Source: Microbacterium sp. BH-3-3-3 (lineage in GTDB: Bacteria > Actinomycetota > Actinomycetes > Actinomycetales > Microbacteriaceae). From it: a stretch of 64,000 nt of DNA. Position numbers and translations under genes: made by a program. Below are positions 1-8,694 of this stretch, piece after piece (positions within the stretch are counted from its first letter, which is position 1; each line of letters begins with the position of its first letter). The stretch is taken from NCBI RefSeq assembly GCF_007679045.1, contig NZ_VEFS01000001.1, positions 1,032,706-1,096,705 of the forward strand. The letters run 5' to 3'. Under the pieces are notes generated by a model. The model worked only from the letters and a program-made list of their open reading frames with translations. It ran no database searches and was not told where the DNA came from.

Positions 1-38
1 ACGTCGGCGAATTCGCCATCGCCGCCCGGGCGACCCCC

Positions 39-746
39 TCACACCTTCGGGGAGGGGACGTAGAAGGCGGTGACGCTCGCCGACAGGCGGTGCTCGGTCA
101 GGTCCGGCCCGATCCGCGCACGGAAGCCGTCGTCGACGGGACCGACCTCGACGAGGAAGTCGTCCCGGACCTCCGCGGTCACACCCGTGCCGCCGCAGGT
201 GACGGAGGGGCGCGGCTCGATCGTGGTGATCACGACGAGGCACACGTTCGTCGTCCCGGCCTGATGGCCGATGTACAGAAGGGTGTTCTCCACGTTCGCG
301 ATGAAACGGACCGAATCGGGCTCGAGTCCCGCGCTCAGGTCCTGCCCGCTGATCGTCGAGAAGATCACGTCTTCCGACGCCTGGGCCCACTCCAGTTCCG
401 GGATGCCGCCGTCTCCCGGCCGCGGAGTGAAGAGACCGCCCGCGGCGGCGCCGGCAACGAAGATCGCGACCGCGCCGACGAAGAGGGCGACGAGCGATCG
501 TCGGCGCCGCGGCTTCACGGCCGGGCTCTCCGGTGCCTCCTCCTCCCGCGCGGCGGATGGTTCCGCGAGCGGAGGGGACGGTACCTCGTCGGAAACGGGC
601 TCCGTTGCGCTCGCGACCTCCTGGTCCTCCAACTCCTGGAGGCGGCGAATCGTCGCGGGAGGAATCGCCTCGAGCGACGGCGCACCGTAGACGCGTTCCC
701 GAAGCTGCGCCAGCTCCTCGGCCTCGCGGTACGACGGCACGCTCAC
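39..746 (-). CDS. Single-pass membrane protein, unknown function
   Basis: I do not recognise a family. The 235-residue product has an acidic, Glu/Pro-rich cytoplasmic N-terminus of about 80 residues, a KPRRRR stop-transfer-like basic patch, one hydrophobic segment (about residues 85-106) and an extracytoplasmic C-terminal domain of about 130 residues. That domain has two cysteines that could form a disulfide. The GTG start at 746 lies 19 bp after the tilS stop on the same strand, so the two are probably co-transcribed. The ribosome site (GGAG next to the start) is poorly spaced, so the exact start is uncertain. In many actinomycetes hpt and ftsH follow tilS; this gene is in their place here. 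Confidence 0.75.
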   Translation of the reverse strand: MSVPSYREAEELAQLRERVYGAPSLEAIPPATIRRLQELEDQEVASATEPVSDEVPSPPLAEPSAAREEEAPESPAVKPRRRRSLVALFVGAVAIFVAGAAAGGLFTPRPGDGGIPELEWAQASEDVIFSTISGQDLSAGLEPDSVRFIANVENTLLYIGHQAGTTNVCLVVITTIEPRPSVTCGGTGVTAEVRDDFLVEVGPVDDGFRARIGPDLTEHRLSASVTAFYVPSPKV

Positions 747-765
747 ACTCCGACCGTCGGCGGGG

Positions 766-1758
766 TCACGCCCGCGCGACCAGTTCGATGCGGGCGCCGA
801 CCCGGCGGGCCAGGCAGCGCGGTAGGTCGATCGGCCCCTGCCCGCGCCAGTCGGTCGCGAGCCGGGCGACCTCGAGGGTCTGGGTGCGCGAGAGCGAGAC
901 CCCGAATTCGCTGTCGGCCACGTAGCGGATGATCCGGTGGCGCAGCGCTGCGGGGTTCGCAGCGAGGGCCGCCACCGAGATCGAGATCCCGGCCTCGGCG
1001 TGCTCGACGATGTCTTCGATCGTCTCGTCGATCATCTCCTGGAACGCTTCGGCGTCTTCGCGCAGTTGCTCGGCGGTGCGCGCGAGCGCCTCGGCCACTC
1101 CGGGGCCGAGCTCGGCCTCGAGCACCGGGAGCACGTGCTCCCGCACCCGCACCCGCGAGAACGTCGGATCAGCGTTGTGCGGGTCGGTCCACGGCTCGAG
1201 GCCCTCCGCGGCGCACGCGGCGACGGTCGTACGGCGGCGCACCCCCAGCAGCGGGCGCACCCAGGTGGGTCCGGTCTCGTCGCGGCGCCGGGGAGCCATC
1301 CCCGCCAGGCTCGCCGTGCCGGATCCGCGGGCGAGTCCGAGCAGCACCGTCTCGGCCTGATCGTCGAGCGTGTGGCCGAGCAGCACGGCATCCGCCCCGA
1401 TCTCCTCCGCGGCCCGCGCGAGCCCGGCGTAGCGCGCGGCACGCGCGTCGGCCTCGGGGCCCTCCGCCGGCACGACCTCGACCCGCACGACCCGGGCGTC
1501 GAGCCCGAAGGATCGGGCAGCGTCGGCGGCGCGCCGGGCCACGGCATCCGACCCCTCCTGCAAACCATGGTCGATCACCACCGCCTCGGCCCGGACCCCC
1601 CGGCGCGGAGCTTCGAAGGCGGTCGCGAGCGCCAGGGCGAGCGAATCGGGTCCGCCCGACAGAGCGACGACGACGGCTCCCTCGATCTCGTCGAGGGCCG
1701 TGCGCACGGCACGGCGCACCTCGGCGACGGACGGGTCGAGGCCGGGGCGGTGATCCAT
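766..1758 (-). CDS. tilS: tRNA(Ile)-lysidine synthase
   Basis: TilS attaches lysine to C34 of the CAU-anticodon tRNA-Ile so that it reads AUA. The N-type ATP pyrophosphatase loop SGGPDS is at residues 34-39, in the context VVVALSGGPDSLALALA, and a conserved LLGHTLDDQAETVLL segment follows about 100 residues later. At 330 residues it is the short form usual in actinobacteria, lacking the C-terminal domains of the E. coli enzyme. The gene is transcribed away from ppa across a gap of about 200 bp. The identification is firm. Confidence 0.93.
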   Translation of the reverse strand: MDHRPGLDPSVAEVRRAVRTALDEIEGAVVVALSGGPDSLALALATAFEAPRRGVRAEAVVIDHGLQEGSDAVARRAADAARSFGLDARVVRVEVVPAEGPEADARAARYAGLARAAEEIGADAVLLGHTLDDQAETVLLGLARGSGTASLAGMAPRRRDETGPTWVRPLLGVRRRTTVAACAAEGLEPWTDPHNADPTFSRVRVREHVLPVLEAELGPGVAEALARTAEQLREDAEAFQEMIDETIEDIVEHAEAGISISVAALAANPAALRHRIIRYVADSEFGVSLSRTQTLEVARLATDWRGQGPIDLPRCLARRVGARIELVARA

Positions 1759-1813
1759 GTCTCCACGCTATCGCCGGGCCGTGGCGGCGCCGCCTGCTCC
1801 GCCCGTGACATGA

Positions 1814-1883
1814 CGCAGGAGTTCCCGGCGGTGGCGCGCCGACGCCGCGTCTCGTCAGCCCTCGTCGACCGCGAACTCCTGCG
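1814..1883. repeat. 11-bp inverted repeat in the tilS-ppa gap
   Basis: CGCAGGAGTTC (1814-1824) and GAACTCCTGCG (1873-1883) form perfect inverted arms around 48 bp of GC-rich spacer between the divergent tilS and ppa genes. It may be a large cruciform, a paired operator or a remnant of a dispersed repeat. No function can be assigned. Confidence 0.5.
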
Positions 1884-1961
1884 GTCTGGTTGCGCGTGGG
1901 TGTCGCGCGCCCGCCCGACTAGGCTGGGCCGCGGAAATCCACAGATCTAAGGAGCACGAGT

Positions 1962-2495
1962 ATGGGCGCTTTCGACGCCGTCATCGAGATCCCCCGCGGA
2001 AGCCGCGTGAAGTACGAAGTCGACCACGGCACCGGCCGCGTCTACCTCGACCGCATCCTGTACACGGTGTTCGGCTACCCGGCCAACTACGGCTTCTTCG
2101 AGAACACCCTCGGCGAAGACGGCGACCCGCTCGACGTGCTGGTGCTGCTCGACCGCGACCTGCACCCCGGCATCCTCGCCAAGGTGCGCCCCGTGGGCGT
2201 GCTGAAGATGAGCGACGAGGCCGGCGGCGACGACAAGGTCGTGGCCGTGCTCGCCAAGGACCCGCGGTGGGACCACATCCAGGACGTCGACGACATCGAC
2301 GAGTGGACCAAGAAGGAGATCTCGCACTTCTTCGAGCACTACAAGGACCTCGAGCCCAACAAGTGGGTCAAGGTCGACGAGTGGGCGGATGCCGCGGAGG
2401 CCGAGCGTCTCGTGGCCGAGGCCTTCACGCGCTTCGACGAGCACGACGCTCAGACCAAGACGCAGGGTTCGGGCGAGGCTCCGAACACCCTCTGA
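1962..2495 (+). CDS. ppa: Inorganic pyrophosphatase (family I)
   Basis: This soluble Mg-dependent enzyme hydrolyses pyrophosphate to phosphate and so drives DNA, RNA and aminoacyl-tRNA synthesis. The 177-residue length fits bacterial family I. The metal-binding signature DGDPLDVLVL begins at residue 53, and the FGYPANYGFF block at 37-46 and the KYEVD block near the N-terminus are also conserved. The ATG is preceded by AAGGAG with about 7 nt spacing. A strong hairpin terminator follows the stop. It is probably monocistronic and constitutively expressed. Confidence 0.97.
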   Translation: MGAFDAVIEIPRGSRVKYEVDHGTGRVYLDRILYTVFGYPANYGFFENTLGEDGDPLDVLVLLDRDLHPGILAKVRPVGVLKMSDEAGGDDKVVAVLAKDPRWDHIQDVDDIDEWTKKEISHFFEHYKDLEPNKWVKVDEWADAAEAERLVAEAFTRFDEHDAQTKTQGSGEAPNTL

Positions 2496-2505
2496 TCTTC
2501 TGCAG

Positions 2506-2545
2506 ACGAGAAAACCCCCGGTCCTGCGACCGGGGGTTTTCTCGT
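2506..2545. terminator. Bidirectional terminator after ppa
   Basis: This is a perfect 18-bp stem (2506-2523 with 2528-2545) closing a CTGC loop. AAAA on the 5' arm and TTTT on the 3' arm let it work for ppa on the + strand and for the convergent M23 gene on the - strand. Confidence 0.9.
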
Positions 2546-2553
2546 GGGCTCGG

Positions 2554-4011
2554 TCAGACCGAGACGCCCCGATCGCGAAGCCAGGGCGCGGGATCGGTGG
2601 TTCCACCCCACGGCGGATAGACCTCGAAGTGAAGGTGGCAGCCGAAGGAGTTGCCGGTCTGTCCGGTCGCGGCGATCTGCTCGCCCGCTCCCACGCGCTG
2701 ACCGTACGAGACGTAGATGCCGCCGTCGACGATGTGTCCGTATCCCGTGCCCGAGCCGTCGTCGTGCTGGATGCGGATGTAGTTGCCGAACCCGCCGTAG
2801 CGGCCGGCGTAGGTGACGCGACCGGCTGCGGCCGCGTAGATGGGCGACCAGCAGCTGGCGCCGAAGTCGAGACCGAGGTGCCAGGTGCTCGCGCAGTAGC
2901 TGGCGCTGCACTGGCCGGTGCGCGGGCCGTAGCCCGACGACGTGTATGCGGAAGACGGGCGAGCCCAGCCCGACCCGACGACGCTTCCGCCGCCGCCACC
3001 GCCACCGCTGCTGCTTCCGCCGCCACCGCCGCCGCTGCTGCTTCCGCCCCCGCCGCCACCGCCGCTGTTGTTCGCGGCGTTCTGGCGGTCGCGCTCTTCC
3101 TGCTCGCGGCGTTCGCGGTCGCGGCGCTCGGCCTCTTCGCGGGCCTGACGCTCGCGCTCCTCGCGGGCCTTGCGTTCTGCTTCGACGCCGGCCTGGTAGT
3201 CGGCGATCGTCTTGGCCGTGGTGTCCTGCAGGGCCGCGAGCTGCGCTTCGAGCGTGACCTGGTTGGCCTGCTGCGCGGCCAGGGCCTCCTGCGCGGCCTG
3301 AGCGGCCTGCTGCGCGGCGACCATCTTGTCTTCGGCGATCTTCTGCAGGCGGTCGCGCTCGGCACGGGCGTCGTTGGCCTGATTGCTCAGCTGCTGCGCG
3401 TTGTCGCGGGCCGTCACGGCGGCGGCGTACACCGAGCGGTTGCGCTCGAGGAGCTTGTCCATCGTGCCGAGCTTGGCGAGCAGGTCGTCGGCCGTGGCCG
3501 CCGAGCCCGAGAAGAACAGGTCGAGCGAGGTGTCGTCTCCGCCCGAGCGGTACAGCTGCGCGGCGACCTTGCCGGCCTTGGTCGCGGCATCCGTCGCCTT
3601 CGCGGCTTCGGCGTCGGCCTGGGTCTGGATCAGCTGCGCGCGGTAGTCGGCGTCGAGGTAGGCCTGCTGCGCGGTGAAGTACTCGTCGGAGCGTGCCTGC
3701 ACCTCGGCCTGGGTGCGCGCGACCTCGGACTGCAGCCCCGCGATGAGGCCCTGGATGCGGGCGATTTCACCCGCCTTGGCGGATTCATTGGCTTTGGCAG
3801 CCTGGACGTCGTCCCACGAGGGGTAGTCGGCGGCGACCGCGGGAGAGCTGAAGCCGGATGCCGCGGCGCCGAACGCACCGACGGCGACGGCCCCCATCAC
3901 GCCGAACTTCAGCGCGCCACGGCGGTCGAACGTCGGCCACAACCGTCGCTTCTCGGCCGGACTGGGCGCGCAGCCGCAGTCGTCTGTTTCGTCGAGGTGC
4001 TCGAGCGTCAC
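2554..4011 (-). CDS. Secreted M23 peptidoglycan endopeptidase with coiled coil
   Basis: Predicted zinc metallopeptidase that cleaves peptidoglycan cross-bridges outside the cell. The C-terminal M23 (LytM) domain shows HLGLD (378-382) and HLHFE (459-463), the zinc and catalytic motifs. The middle of the protein (about 65-300) is a long Ala/Glu/Arg coiled coil as in RipA/EnvC-type hydrolases, joined by a Gly/Ser-rich linker (about 307-340). The N-terminus has a twin-arginine-like stretch, DRRGALKFG at 29-37, a hydrophobic core and an AVA-A cleavage site near 60, so export may use Tat rather than Sec. The GTG start has GAGG upstream and a plausible promoter beyond it. It is likely used in cell separation or growth. 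Confidence 0.9.
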   Translation of the reverse strand: MTLEHLDETDDCGCAPSPAEKRRLWPTFDRRGALKFGVMGAVAVGAFGAAASGFSSPAVAADYPSWDDVQAAKANESAKAGEIARIQGLIAGLQSEVARTQAEVQARSDEYFTAQQAYLDADYRAQLIQTQADAEAAKATDAATKAGKVAAQLYRSGGDDTSLDLFFSGSAATADDLLAKLGTMDKLLERNRSVYAAAVTARDNAQQLSNQANDARAERDRLQKIAEDKMVAAQQAAQAAQEALAAQQANQVTLEAQLAALQDTTAKTIADYQAGVEAERKAREERERQAREEAERRDRERREQEERDRQNAANNSGGGGGGGSSSGGGGGGSSSGGGGGGGSVVGSGWARPSSAYTSSGYGPRTGQCSASYCASTWHLGLDFGASCWSPIYAAAAGRVTYAGRYGGFGNYIRIQHDDGSGTGYGHIVDGGIYVSYGQRVGAGEQIAATGQTGNSFGCHLHFEVYPPWGGTTDPAPWLRDRGVSV

Positions 4012-4046
4012 GGGAATACCTCATCTCACCGGTCGCAACTCGGCCA

Positions 4047-4074
4047 ACAGTAGCAACACGAGTCACACGTACAA
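4047..4074 (-). promoter_or_regulatory. Candidate promoter of the M23 hydrolase gene
   Basis: On the - strand, TTGTAC (4074-4069) and TACTGT (4052-4047) are spaced 16 bp apart and resemble -35 and -10 elements. They lie about 35 bp upstream of the GTG start at 4011. I see no riboswitch-like structure between them and the start. Confidence 0.45.
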
Positions 4075-4224
4075 CAGGGCGAGTTCCCGCTGCCACGGCC
4101 CATCCTGGGCCCTCGACACGCGCGGGAGCCGCACGCCACGCCCCGAATTGGCAATCTCCGAAGATGTGAAGTAGGCTCGGTCGTCGGCAAGCGAGGATGA
4201 AATCGCAAGGTTTCAGGCTCATCC

Positions 4225-4297
4225 GGCCCCATCGTTTAGCGGCCTAGGACGCCGCCCTTTCACGGCGGTAGCACGGGTTCGAATCCCGTTGGGGTCA
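4225..4297 (+). tRNA. tRNA-Glu (UUC)
   Basis: A 73-nt cloverleaf. The acceptor stem GGCCCCA pairs with TGGGGTC with one G-U, the discriminator is A, and the anticodon arm CCGCC/GGCGG presents TTC at 4259-4261. The T-arm contains GGTTCGAATCC. CCA is not encoded. It is first in a Glu-Asp-Phe cluster. Confidence 0.97.
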
Positions 4298-4327
4298 CTT
4301 TCCGGTGAAGTACAATTTAAAACGCAT

Positions 4328-4401
4328 GGCCCTGTAGCGCAGTTGGTTAGCGTGCCGCCCTGTCACGGCGGAGGTCGCGGGTTCAAGTCCCGTCAGGGTC
4401 G
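4328..4401 (+). tRNA. tRNA-Asp (GUC)
   Basis: A 74-nt cloverleaf. The acceptor stem GGCCCTG/CAGGGTC is perfect, the discriminator is G, the anticodon GTC is at 4362-4364 in the loop closed by CCGCC/GGCGG, and the T-loop is GTTCAAGTC. It starts 31 nt after tRNA-Glu and is probably on the same transcript. Confidence 0.97.
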
Positions 4402-4466
4402 CTCCACAGCGACGGGCCTTCTTTCGAGGAGGCCTTTCGTTTAGGAAGCGGCAGACATGTCGCTCG

Positions 4467-4539
4467 GCTCTGTAGCTCAGTTGGTAGAGCGCACGACTGA
4501 AAATCGTGAGGTCACGGGATCGACGCCCGTCGGAGCCAC
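4467..4539 (+). tRNA. tRNA-Phe (GAA)
   Basis: A 73-nt cloverleaf. The acceptor stem is GGCTCTG/CGGAGCC with a G-U-type pair, the anticodon stem is CACGA/TCGTG, the anticodon GAA is at 4500-4502 and the discriminator is A. The T-arm reads GGGATCGACGCCC, so the usual TTC at the start of the T-loop is ATC. It is last in the tRNA cluster. Confidence 0.95.
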
Positions 4540-4563
4540 AGGGTGATCATTACAGTCACCTTA

Positions 4564-4599
4564 GAAACCCTCGTCTAGCTTCTACATGGCGGGGGTTTC
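4564..4599 (+). terminator. Probable terminator of the tRNA cluster
   Basis: GAAACCC (4564-4570) pairs with GGGTTTC (4593-4599), and TCTTTTC follows immediately. It lies 25 nt after the tRNA-Phe gene. The 22-nt loop is long, so it is weaker than a canonical hairpin. Confidence 0.6.
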
Positions 4600-4899
4600 G
4601 TCTTTTCCCCGGCGAGGATCCCTCACCGCACCCCGCTGCCCTCAGAACAAGACGCGCGTCGAGAACAGGCCGTTCTCCGCGACATCGCCCTGTCCCCGTG
4701 GCATCCCCCTGTTCTCGTGACCGGCGGAGGCGCCGCGCCGCGCCGAACACCGCGACGAACGCCCGCATAGCTTCCCCACAGCCGCGGGTGGTTACGGACG
4801 CCTCCGGACAGCGCTACTATTTGTTGACTTTTAGCAAACACCTGGCGCCCGACTGAGCCACCCGAGCCGTCCGCCAGGCCTTCTCTCGAAGAGGCCCCG
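4600..4899. other. Noncoding gap between the tRNA cluster and MFS gene
   Basis: I see no convincing gene here. It holds several GAGAAC half-sites: GAGAAC (4661-4666) and GTTCTC (4672-4677) with a 5-nt spacer, and CGAGAACAGG (4660-4669) inverted as CCTGTTCTCG (4708-4717). A short AT-rich stretch near 4815-4840 lies ahead of the MFS start. Short open frames crossing this gap have no ribosome site and no recognisable product. Confidence 0.5.
4820..4839. promoter_or_regulatory. Imperfect palindrome upstream of the MFS gene
   Basis: TTTGTTGACTTTTAGCAAAC is an imperfect inverted repeat (TTTGtTgA against TTTGcTaA on the other strand) in the only AT-rich part of the gap. It lies 60 bp before the exporter start. 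MarR-family regulators of EmrB-type exporters bind sites of this kind, but no regulator gene is adjacent. The operator role is inferred. Confidence 0.35.
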
Positions 4900-6975
4900 A
4901 TGTCAGACATCACTCAAACCAGACGCGCCCGTGCGGCCTCGCCCACCACCGGGGCGACCGACACGGTCATGACACACCGCATGATCATGTTCGTGATCTT
5001 CGGCCTCATGGCCGGCATGTTCCTCTCCGCCCTCGACCAGACGGTCGTCGGCACCTCGATCCGCACGATCGGCGACGACCTGCAGGGCCTGAGCCTTCAG
5101 GCCTGGGTCACGACGGCCTACCTGATCGTGTCGACCATCTCGACGCCGATCTACGGCAAGCTCTCCGACATCTTCGGTCGGCGCCCGCTCTTCCTCATCG
5201 CCATCCTCATCTTCATCATCGGTTCGGTGCTCGCGAGCTTCTCGACCTCGATGGTCGAGCTCGCCGCGTTCCGCGCCATCCAGGGCCTCGGCGCCGGTGG
5301 ACTGATGTCGATGCCGCTCGCGATCATGGGCGACATCCTCGCCCCGCGCGAACGCGCGAAGTACCAGGGCTACTTCCTGGCCGTCTTCGGCATCTCGAGC
5401 GTCATCGGCCCGCTCGTCGGCGGTCTGTTCGCCGGCGCCAGCCAGATCCTGTTCATCACCGGATGGCGCTGGGTCTTCCTCATCAACGTGCCGATCGGCA
5501 TCGTCGCGCTCGCGATCGTCTGGCGCTTCCTGCACATCCCGAAGCAGCCGCGGCACTCCGTGCGCATCGACTGGTGGGGCGCCACGACCGTGATCGTCGC
5601 GCTCGTCCCGCTGCTGCTCGTGGCCGAGCAGGGCCGTGAGTGGGGCTGGGGCTCGCCGATCGCGATCGCCTGCTACGTCATCGGCGCCCTCGGCATCCTG
5701 GCCTTCGTCATCGCCGAGACCGCGATGAAGGACGACGCGCTCATCCCGCTGAAGCTGTTCCGGTCGCCGACCTTCTCGATGGCGACCATCATCGGCGTGC
5801 TCGTGGGCTTCGGCATGTTCGGCGCGATGCTGACCCTGCCGCTGTACCTGCAGCTCGTGCTCGGCTCCTCGCCGACGCAGAGCGGTTTCGAGATGCTGCC
5901 GATGATTCTCGGCCTCATGATCGCCTCGATCGCGAGCGGTCAGATCATCGCCCGCACCGGGCGGTACCGCATGTTCCCGATCCTGGGCACGGCGTTGATG
6001 TCGATCGGCTTCTTCCTTCTGACGTTCCTGAAGTACGACAGCCCCTACTGGCACGTCGCCGTCGCGATGCTCGTGATCGGCCTGGGTCTGGGTCAGCTCA
6101 TGCAGACGCTGACCATCGCCAGCCAGAACTCGGTGGGCCTGCGCGACATGGGCGTGGCCACGAGCGGCTCGACCTTCTTCCGCCAGATCGGTGGAACGCT
6201 GGGCACCGCGGTGCTGCTGTCGCTGCTGTTCACGCTGATGCCCTCGAACATCATCGGATCGTTCTCCGACCGCGGCACCCTGACCGACGCGCTCGACGCG
6301 GCGTTCGACCCCACCGTGTCGTCGGCGCCCGCGAACGAGAAGATCATGTCGTCGATCTACGCCCCCATCGTCGCGCAGACCACCCAGGCCGTGACGCAGC
6401 AGGCACAGCAGGGTGTGCAGCAGGCGACGGATGCCGCGACTCAGGCCGTCGCCGCGCAGGTCGCCGCCGGCCAGATCCCCGCGGCCGCTCAGGCGCAGGC
6501 GACGCAGGCCGCCGTGGCCCAGGCCGTGCAGGCCGCCGCCACGCAGATCCAGCAGCAGGTGCCCGTCGCACGGGTCGCCGCCGACGGCACGGTCAGCCTC
6601 GACTTCTCGAACGCGACGGATCGCGCCGCCTTCGTCGACACCGTGGCGACCACCCTCGAAGACCGCTTCACCTCGGGCGACGAGAACACCTCGATCGGCG
6701 GGTCGACCCTCGACGACACCTCGTTCCTGGTGGGCGCGGATGCACGGCTGACGAAGCCGTTCCTCGTCGGGTTCAACAACTCCGCCACCACGGTCTACTG
6801 GACCGCGATGGGCGTGGTGCTGCTCGCCTTCGTGCTGTCGCTGTTCTTCCGCACGCCGCCGCTGCGGGCGAAGTCGGCGCTGCAGGAGGCCGCCGACGAG
6901 CGCCGAGGCAAGAAGGAAGAGGACGAGCGTGCCGAAGAGGCCGCCGCCCAGTCCGGTGCGTTGATCGCACCGTAG
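4900..6975 (+). CDS. DHA2-family (EmrB/QacA-like) drug:H+ antiporter
   Basis: A predicted 14-helix major facilitator exporting drugs or lipids with proton exchange. The first helix carries ALDQTVVGT (motif D1 of the 14-TMS group), followed by GKLSDIFGRR (motif A) and GLGAGGLMSMPLAIMGDI. At 691 residues it is about 150 longer than usual. The excess is an Ala/Gln-rich, helix-forming stretch at about 490-570 (TTQAVTQQAQQGVQQATDAA and onward), followed by about 50 ordinary residues before the last helix. By topology this lies outside the membrane, between helices 13 and 14. The tail is charged. The ATG at 4900 gives the full N-terminus. Confidence 0.9.
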   Translation: MSDITQTRRARAASPTTGATDTVMTHRMIMFVIFGLMAGMFLSALDQTVVGTSIRTIGDDLQGLSLQAWVTTAYLIVSTISTPIYGKLSDIFGRRPLFLIAILIFIIGSVLASFSTSMVELAAFRAIQGLGAGGLMSMPLAIMGDILAPRERAKYQGYFLAVFGISSVIGPLVGGLFAGASQILFITGWRWVFLINVPIGIVALAIVWRFLHIPKQPRHSVRIDWWGATTVIVALVPLLLVAEQGREWGWGSPIAIACYVIGALGILAFVIAETAMKDDALIPLKLFRSPTFSMATIIGVLVGFGMFGAMLTLPLYLQLVLGSSPTQSGFEMLPMILGLMIASIASGQIIARTGRYRMFPILGTALMSIGFFLLTFLKYDSPYWHVAVAMLVIGLGLGQLMQTLTIASQNSVGLRDMGVATSGSTFFRQIGGTLGTAVLLSLLFTLMPSNIIGSFSDRGTLTDALDAAFDPTVSSAPANEKIMSSIYAPIVAQTTQAVTQQAQQGVQQATDAATQAVAAQVAAGQIPAAAQAQATQAAVAQAVQAAATQIQQQVPVARVAADGTVSLDFSNATDRAAFVDTVATTLEDRFTSGDENTSIGGSTLDDTSFLVGADARLTKPFLVGFNNSATTVYWTAMGVVLLAFVLSLFFRTPPLRAKSALQEAADERRGKKEEDERAEEAAAQSGALIAP

Positions 6976-6984
6976 TCCGCACCC

Positions 6985-7023
6985 ACGAAGGGCGGGGCCG
7001 TCGCACGACGCCCCGCCCTTCGT
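6985..7023. terminator. Convergent terminator between MFS and acyl-CoA ligase genes
   Basis: ACGAAGGGCGGGGC (6985-6998) and GCCCCGCCCTTCGT (7010-7023) form a perfect 14-bp stem with an 11-nt loop, located between the two facing stop codons. Confidence 0.85.
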
Positions 7024-7029
7024 CGTGTG

Positions 7030-8616
7030 TCAGGCCGCGGCCTCGCGCGCGCGGAGGTCCTTCCGCAGGATCTTGCCCGAGGTCGACTTGGGGATCGCGT
7101 CGATGAACTCGACCCGGCGCACCTTCTTGTGCGGAGCGACGTTCTCGGCGACGAAGGCCATCACGTCCTCCGCCGTCAGGCCGGCATCCGGAGCCGCCAC
7201 CACGAAGGCCTTGGGGATCTCTTCGCCCTCGTCGTCGCGCACGCCGATGACCGCGGCATCCTGGACCTTCGGATGCGCGAGCAGCAGGGCTTCGAGCTCC
7301 GCCGGGGCGATCTGATACCCGTGGTACTTGATGAGCTCCTTGAGCCGGTCGACGATCGTGAAGTACCCGTCGACGTGGTGCACGCCGATGTCGCCGGTGT
7401 GCAGGAAGCCGTCGGCGTCGAGCGTCTCGGCCGTCGCGTCGGGGCGGTTCAGGTAACCGAGCATGACGTTCGGCCCGCGCACCCAGATCTCGCCCGGCGC
7501 GGTGAGACCGTCGTCGCCGTGCTCCTCGAGCTCGGCTCCGGTCTCGGGGTCGACGAGCTTCGCGTCGCAGTTGGGGATGAGCACGCCGACCGAGCTGACC
7601 GGCATGTCGGAGTTCCCCGGGATCGCGTGCGAGACGGGGCTGAGCTCGCTCATGCCGTAGCCCTGGTAGAACCGCGCGCCGATGCGTCGCCCGGCGGTCT
7701 CGGCCGTCTCCCCGTCGAGGGGCGCGGCCCCCGAGAACACGCTGTGCACGCTCGAGAGGTCGAACTGTTCGACGGCCGGGTGCTTGGCGAGCGCCACCGC
7801 GATCGGCGGGGCGATGAAGAGGAAGGTGCAGCGGCGCTCCTGGATCGTCGTGAGGAAGTCGGTCAGGTCGAAGCGCGGCATCGTGACCAGGGCGGCGCGC
7901 TGGCGCAGCGCGAGGTTGAGCAGCACGGTCATGCCGTAGATGTGGAAGAACGGCAGAACCGCGAGCACCCGGTCGTCGCGGGCGATCTCGATCACGACCC
8001 GGCACTGCGCCACGTTGGCGACGAGGTTGCGGTGCGAGAGCATCACTCCCTTGGGGACGCCCGTCGTCCCCGACGAATAGGGCAGCACCGCGGTGTGGGT
8101 GGCGGGGTCGAACCGCACCTCCGGGGGCGTGCGCCCCTCGGCGAGCAGCGAGCGCAGGTCGAGGTGTCCGTCGGCTCCGTCGAGCACGATGAGCTGATCG
8201 TCCGGGATGCCGACGGCGCGGGCCGCCTCGCGCGCCTGGGGCAGCAGCGGCGAGACGGTGACGAGCCACGTGGCCCGCGCGTCGCGGAGCTGGGTCTCGA
8301 TCTCGCGCTCGGTGTAGAGGGAGTTGATCGTGGTGATGACCGACCCGGCGCGCAGGATGCCGTGGAACACGGTGGCGAAGGCGGGGACGTTCGGGCACAG
8401 CATCGCCACGACCGTCTCGGTGTCGGCCCCCCGGTGCGCGAGGGCGCCGGCGAAGGCGTCGATCTGCTGCCGCAGCGTGCCGTAGGTGGTCTCGGCCCCC
8501 GACGTCGGGTCGATCAGCGCGACGCGAGCCAGATCGCCGTCGTCGAGGGAGGCGAAGAGGTAGTCGTAGATGCTCTGGTCGGGGATCTCGACGCTCGGAT
8601 GGGGGCTGTGGAACAC
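7030..8616 (-). CDS. AMP-forming acyl-/aryl-CoA ligase (4CL-like)
   Basis: Activates a carboxylic acid with ATP to an acyl-AMP and then a CoA thioester. The 528 residues span the whole ANL fold. The phosphate loop SSGTTGVPKGVMLSH is near 180-195, YQGYGMSELSP in the middle is the adenylate site, TGDIGVHHVDGYF and VDRLKELIKYHGYQI mark the hinge, and STSGKILRK carries the adenylation lysine (K515). Overall layout is closest to 4-coumarate-CoA ligase and plant-type long-chain ligases, but the substrate cannot be read from sequence. chrA lies 78 bp upstream on the same strand and is functionally unrelated. Confidence 0.9.
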   Translation of the reverse strand: MFHSPHPSVEIPDQSIYDYLFASLDDGDLARVALIDPTSGAETTYGTLRQQIDAFAGALAHRGADTETVVAMLCPNVPAFATVFHGILRAGSVITTINSLYTEREIETQLRDARATWLVTVSPLLPQAREAARAVGIPDDQLIVLDGADGHLDLRSLLAEGRTPPEVRFDPATHTAVLPYSSGTTGVPKGVMLSHRNLVANVAQCRVVIEIARDDRVLAVLPFFHIYGMTVLLNLALRQRAALVTMPRFDLTDFLTTIQERRCTFLFIAPPIAVALAKHPAVEQFDLSSVHSVFSGAAPLDGETAETAGRRIGARFYQGYGMSELSPVSHAIPGNSDMPVSSVGVLIPNCDAKLVDPETGAELEEHGDDGLTAPGEIWVRGPNVMLGYLNRPDATAETLDADGFLHTGDIGVHHVDGYFTIVDRLKELIKYHGYQIAPAELEALLLAHPKVQDAAVIGVRDDEGEEIPKAFVVAAPDAGLTAEDVMAFVAENVAPHKKVRRVEFIDAIPKSTSGKILRKDLRAREAAA

Positions 8617-8694
8617 GGTTCTCTCCCTCGAGGATGCTCGCCGCGGCGCTGCGGTGTGCTCATCCTGGCATCGATCCCGACGTGTCGGGCCGAC

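Noticed and set aside
4506..4856. A 116-codon + strand frame after tRNA-Phe
   Set aside because: It starts inside the tRNA, has no ribosome site and crosses the terminator and half-sites.
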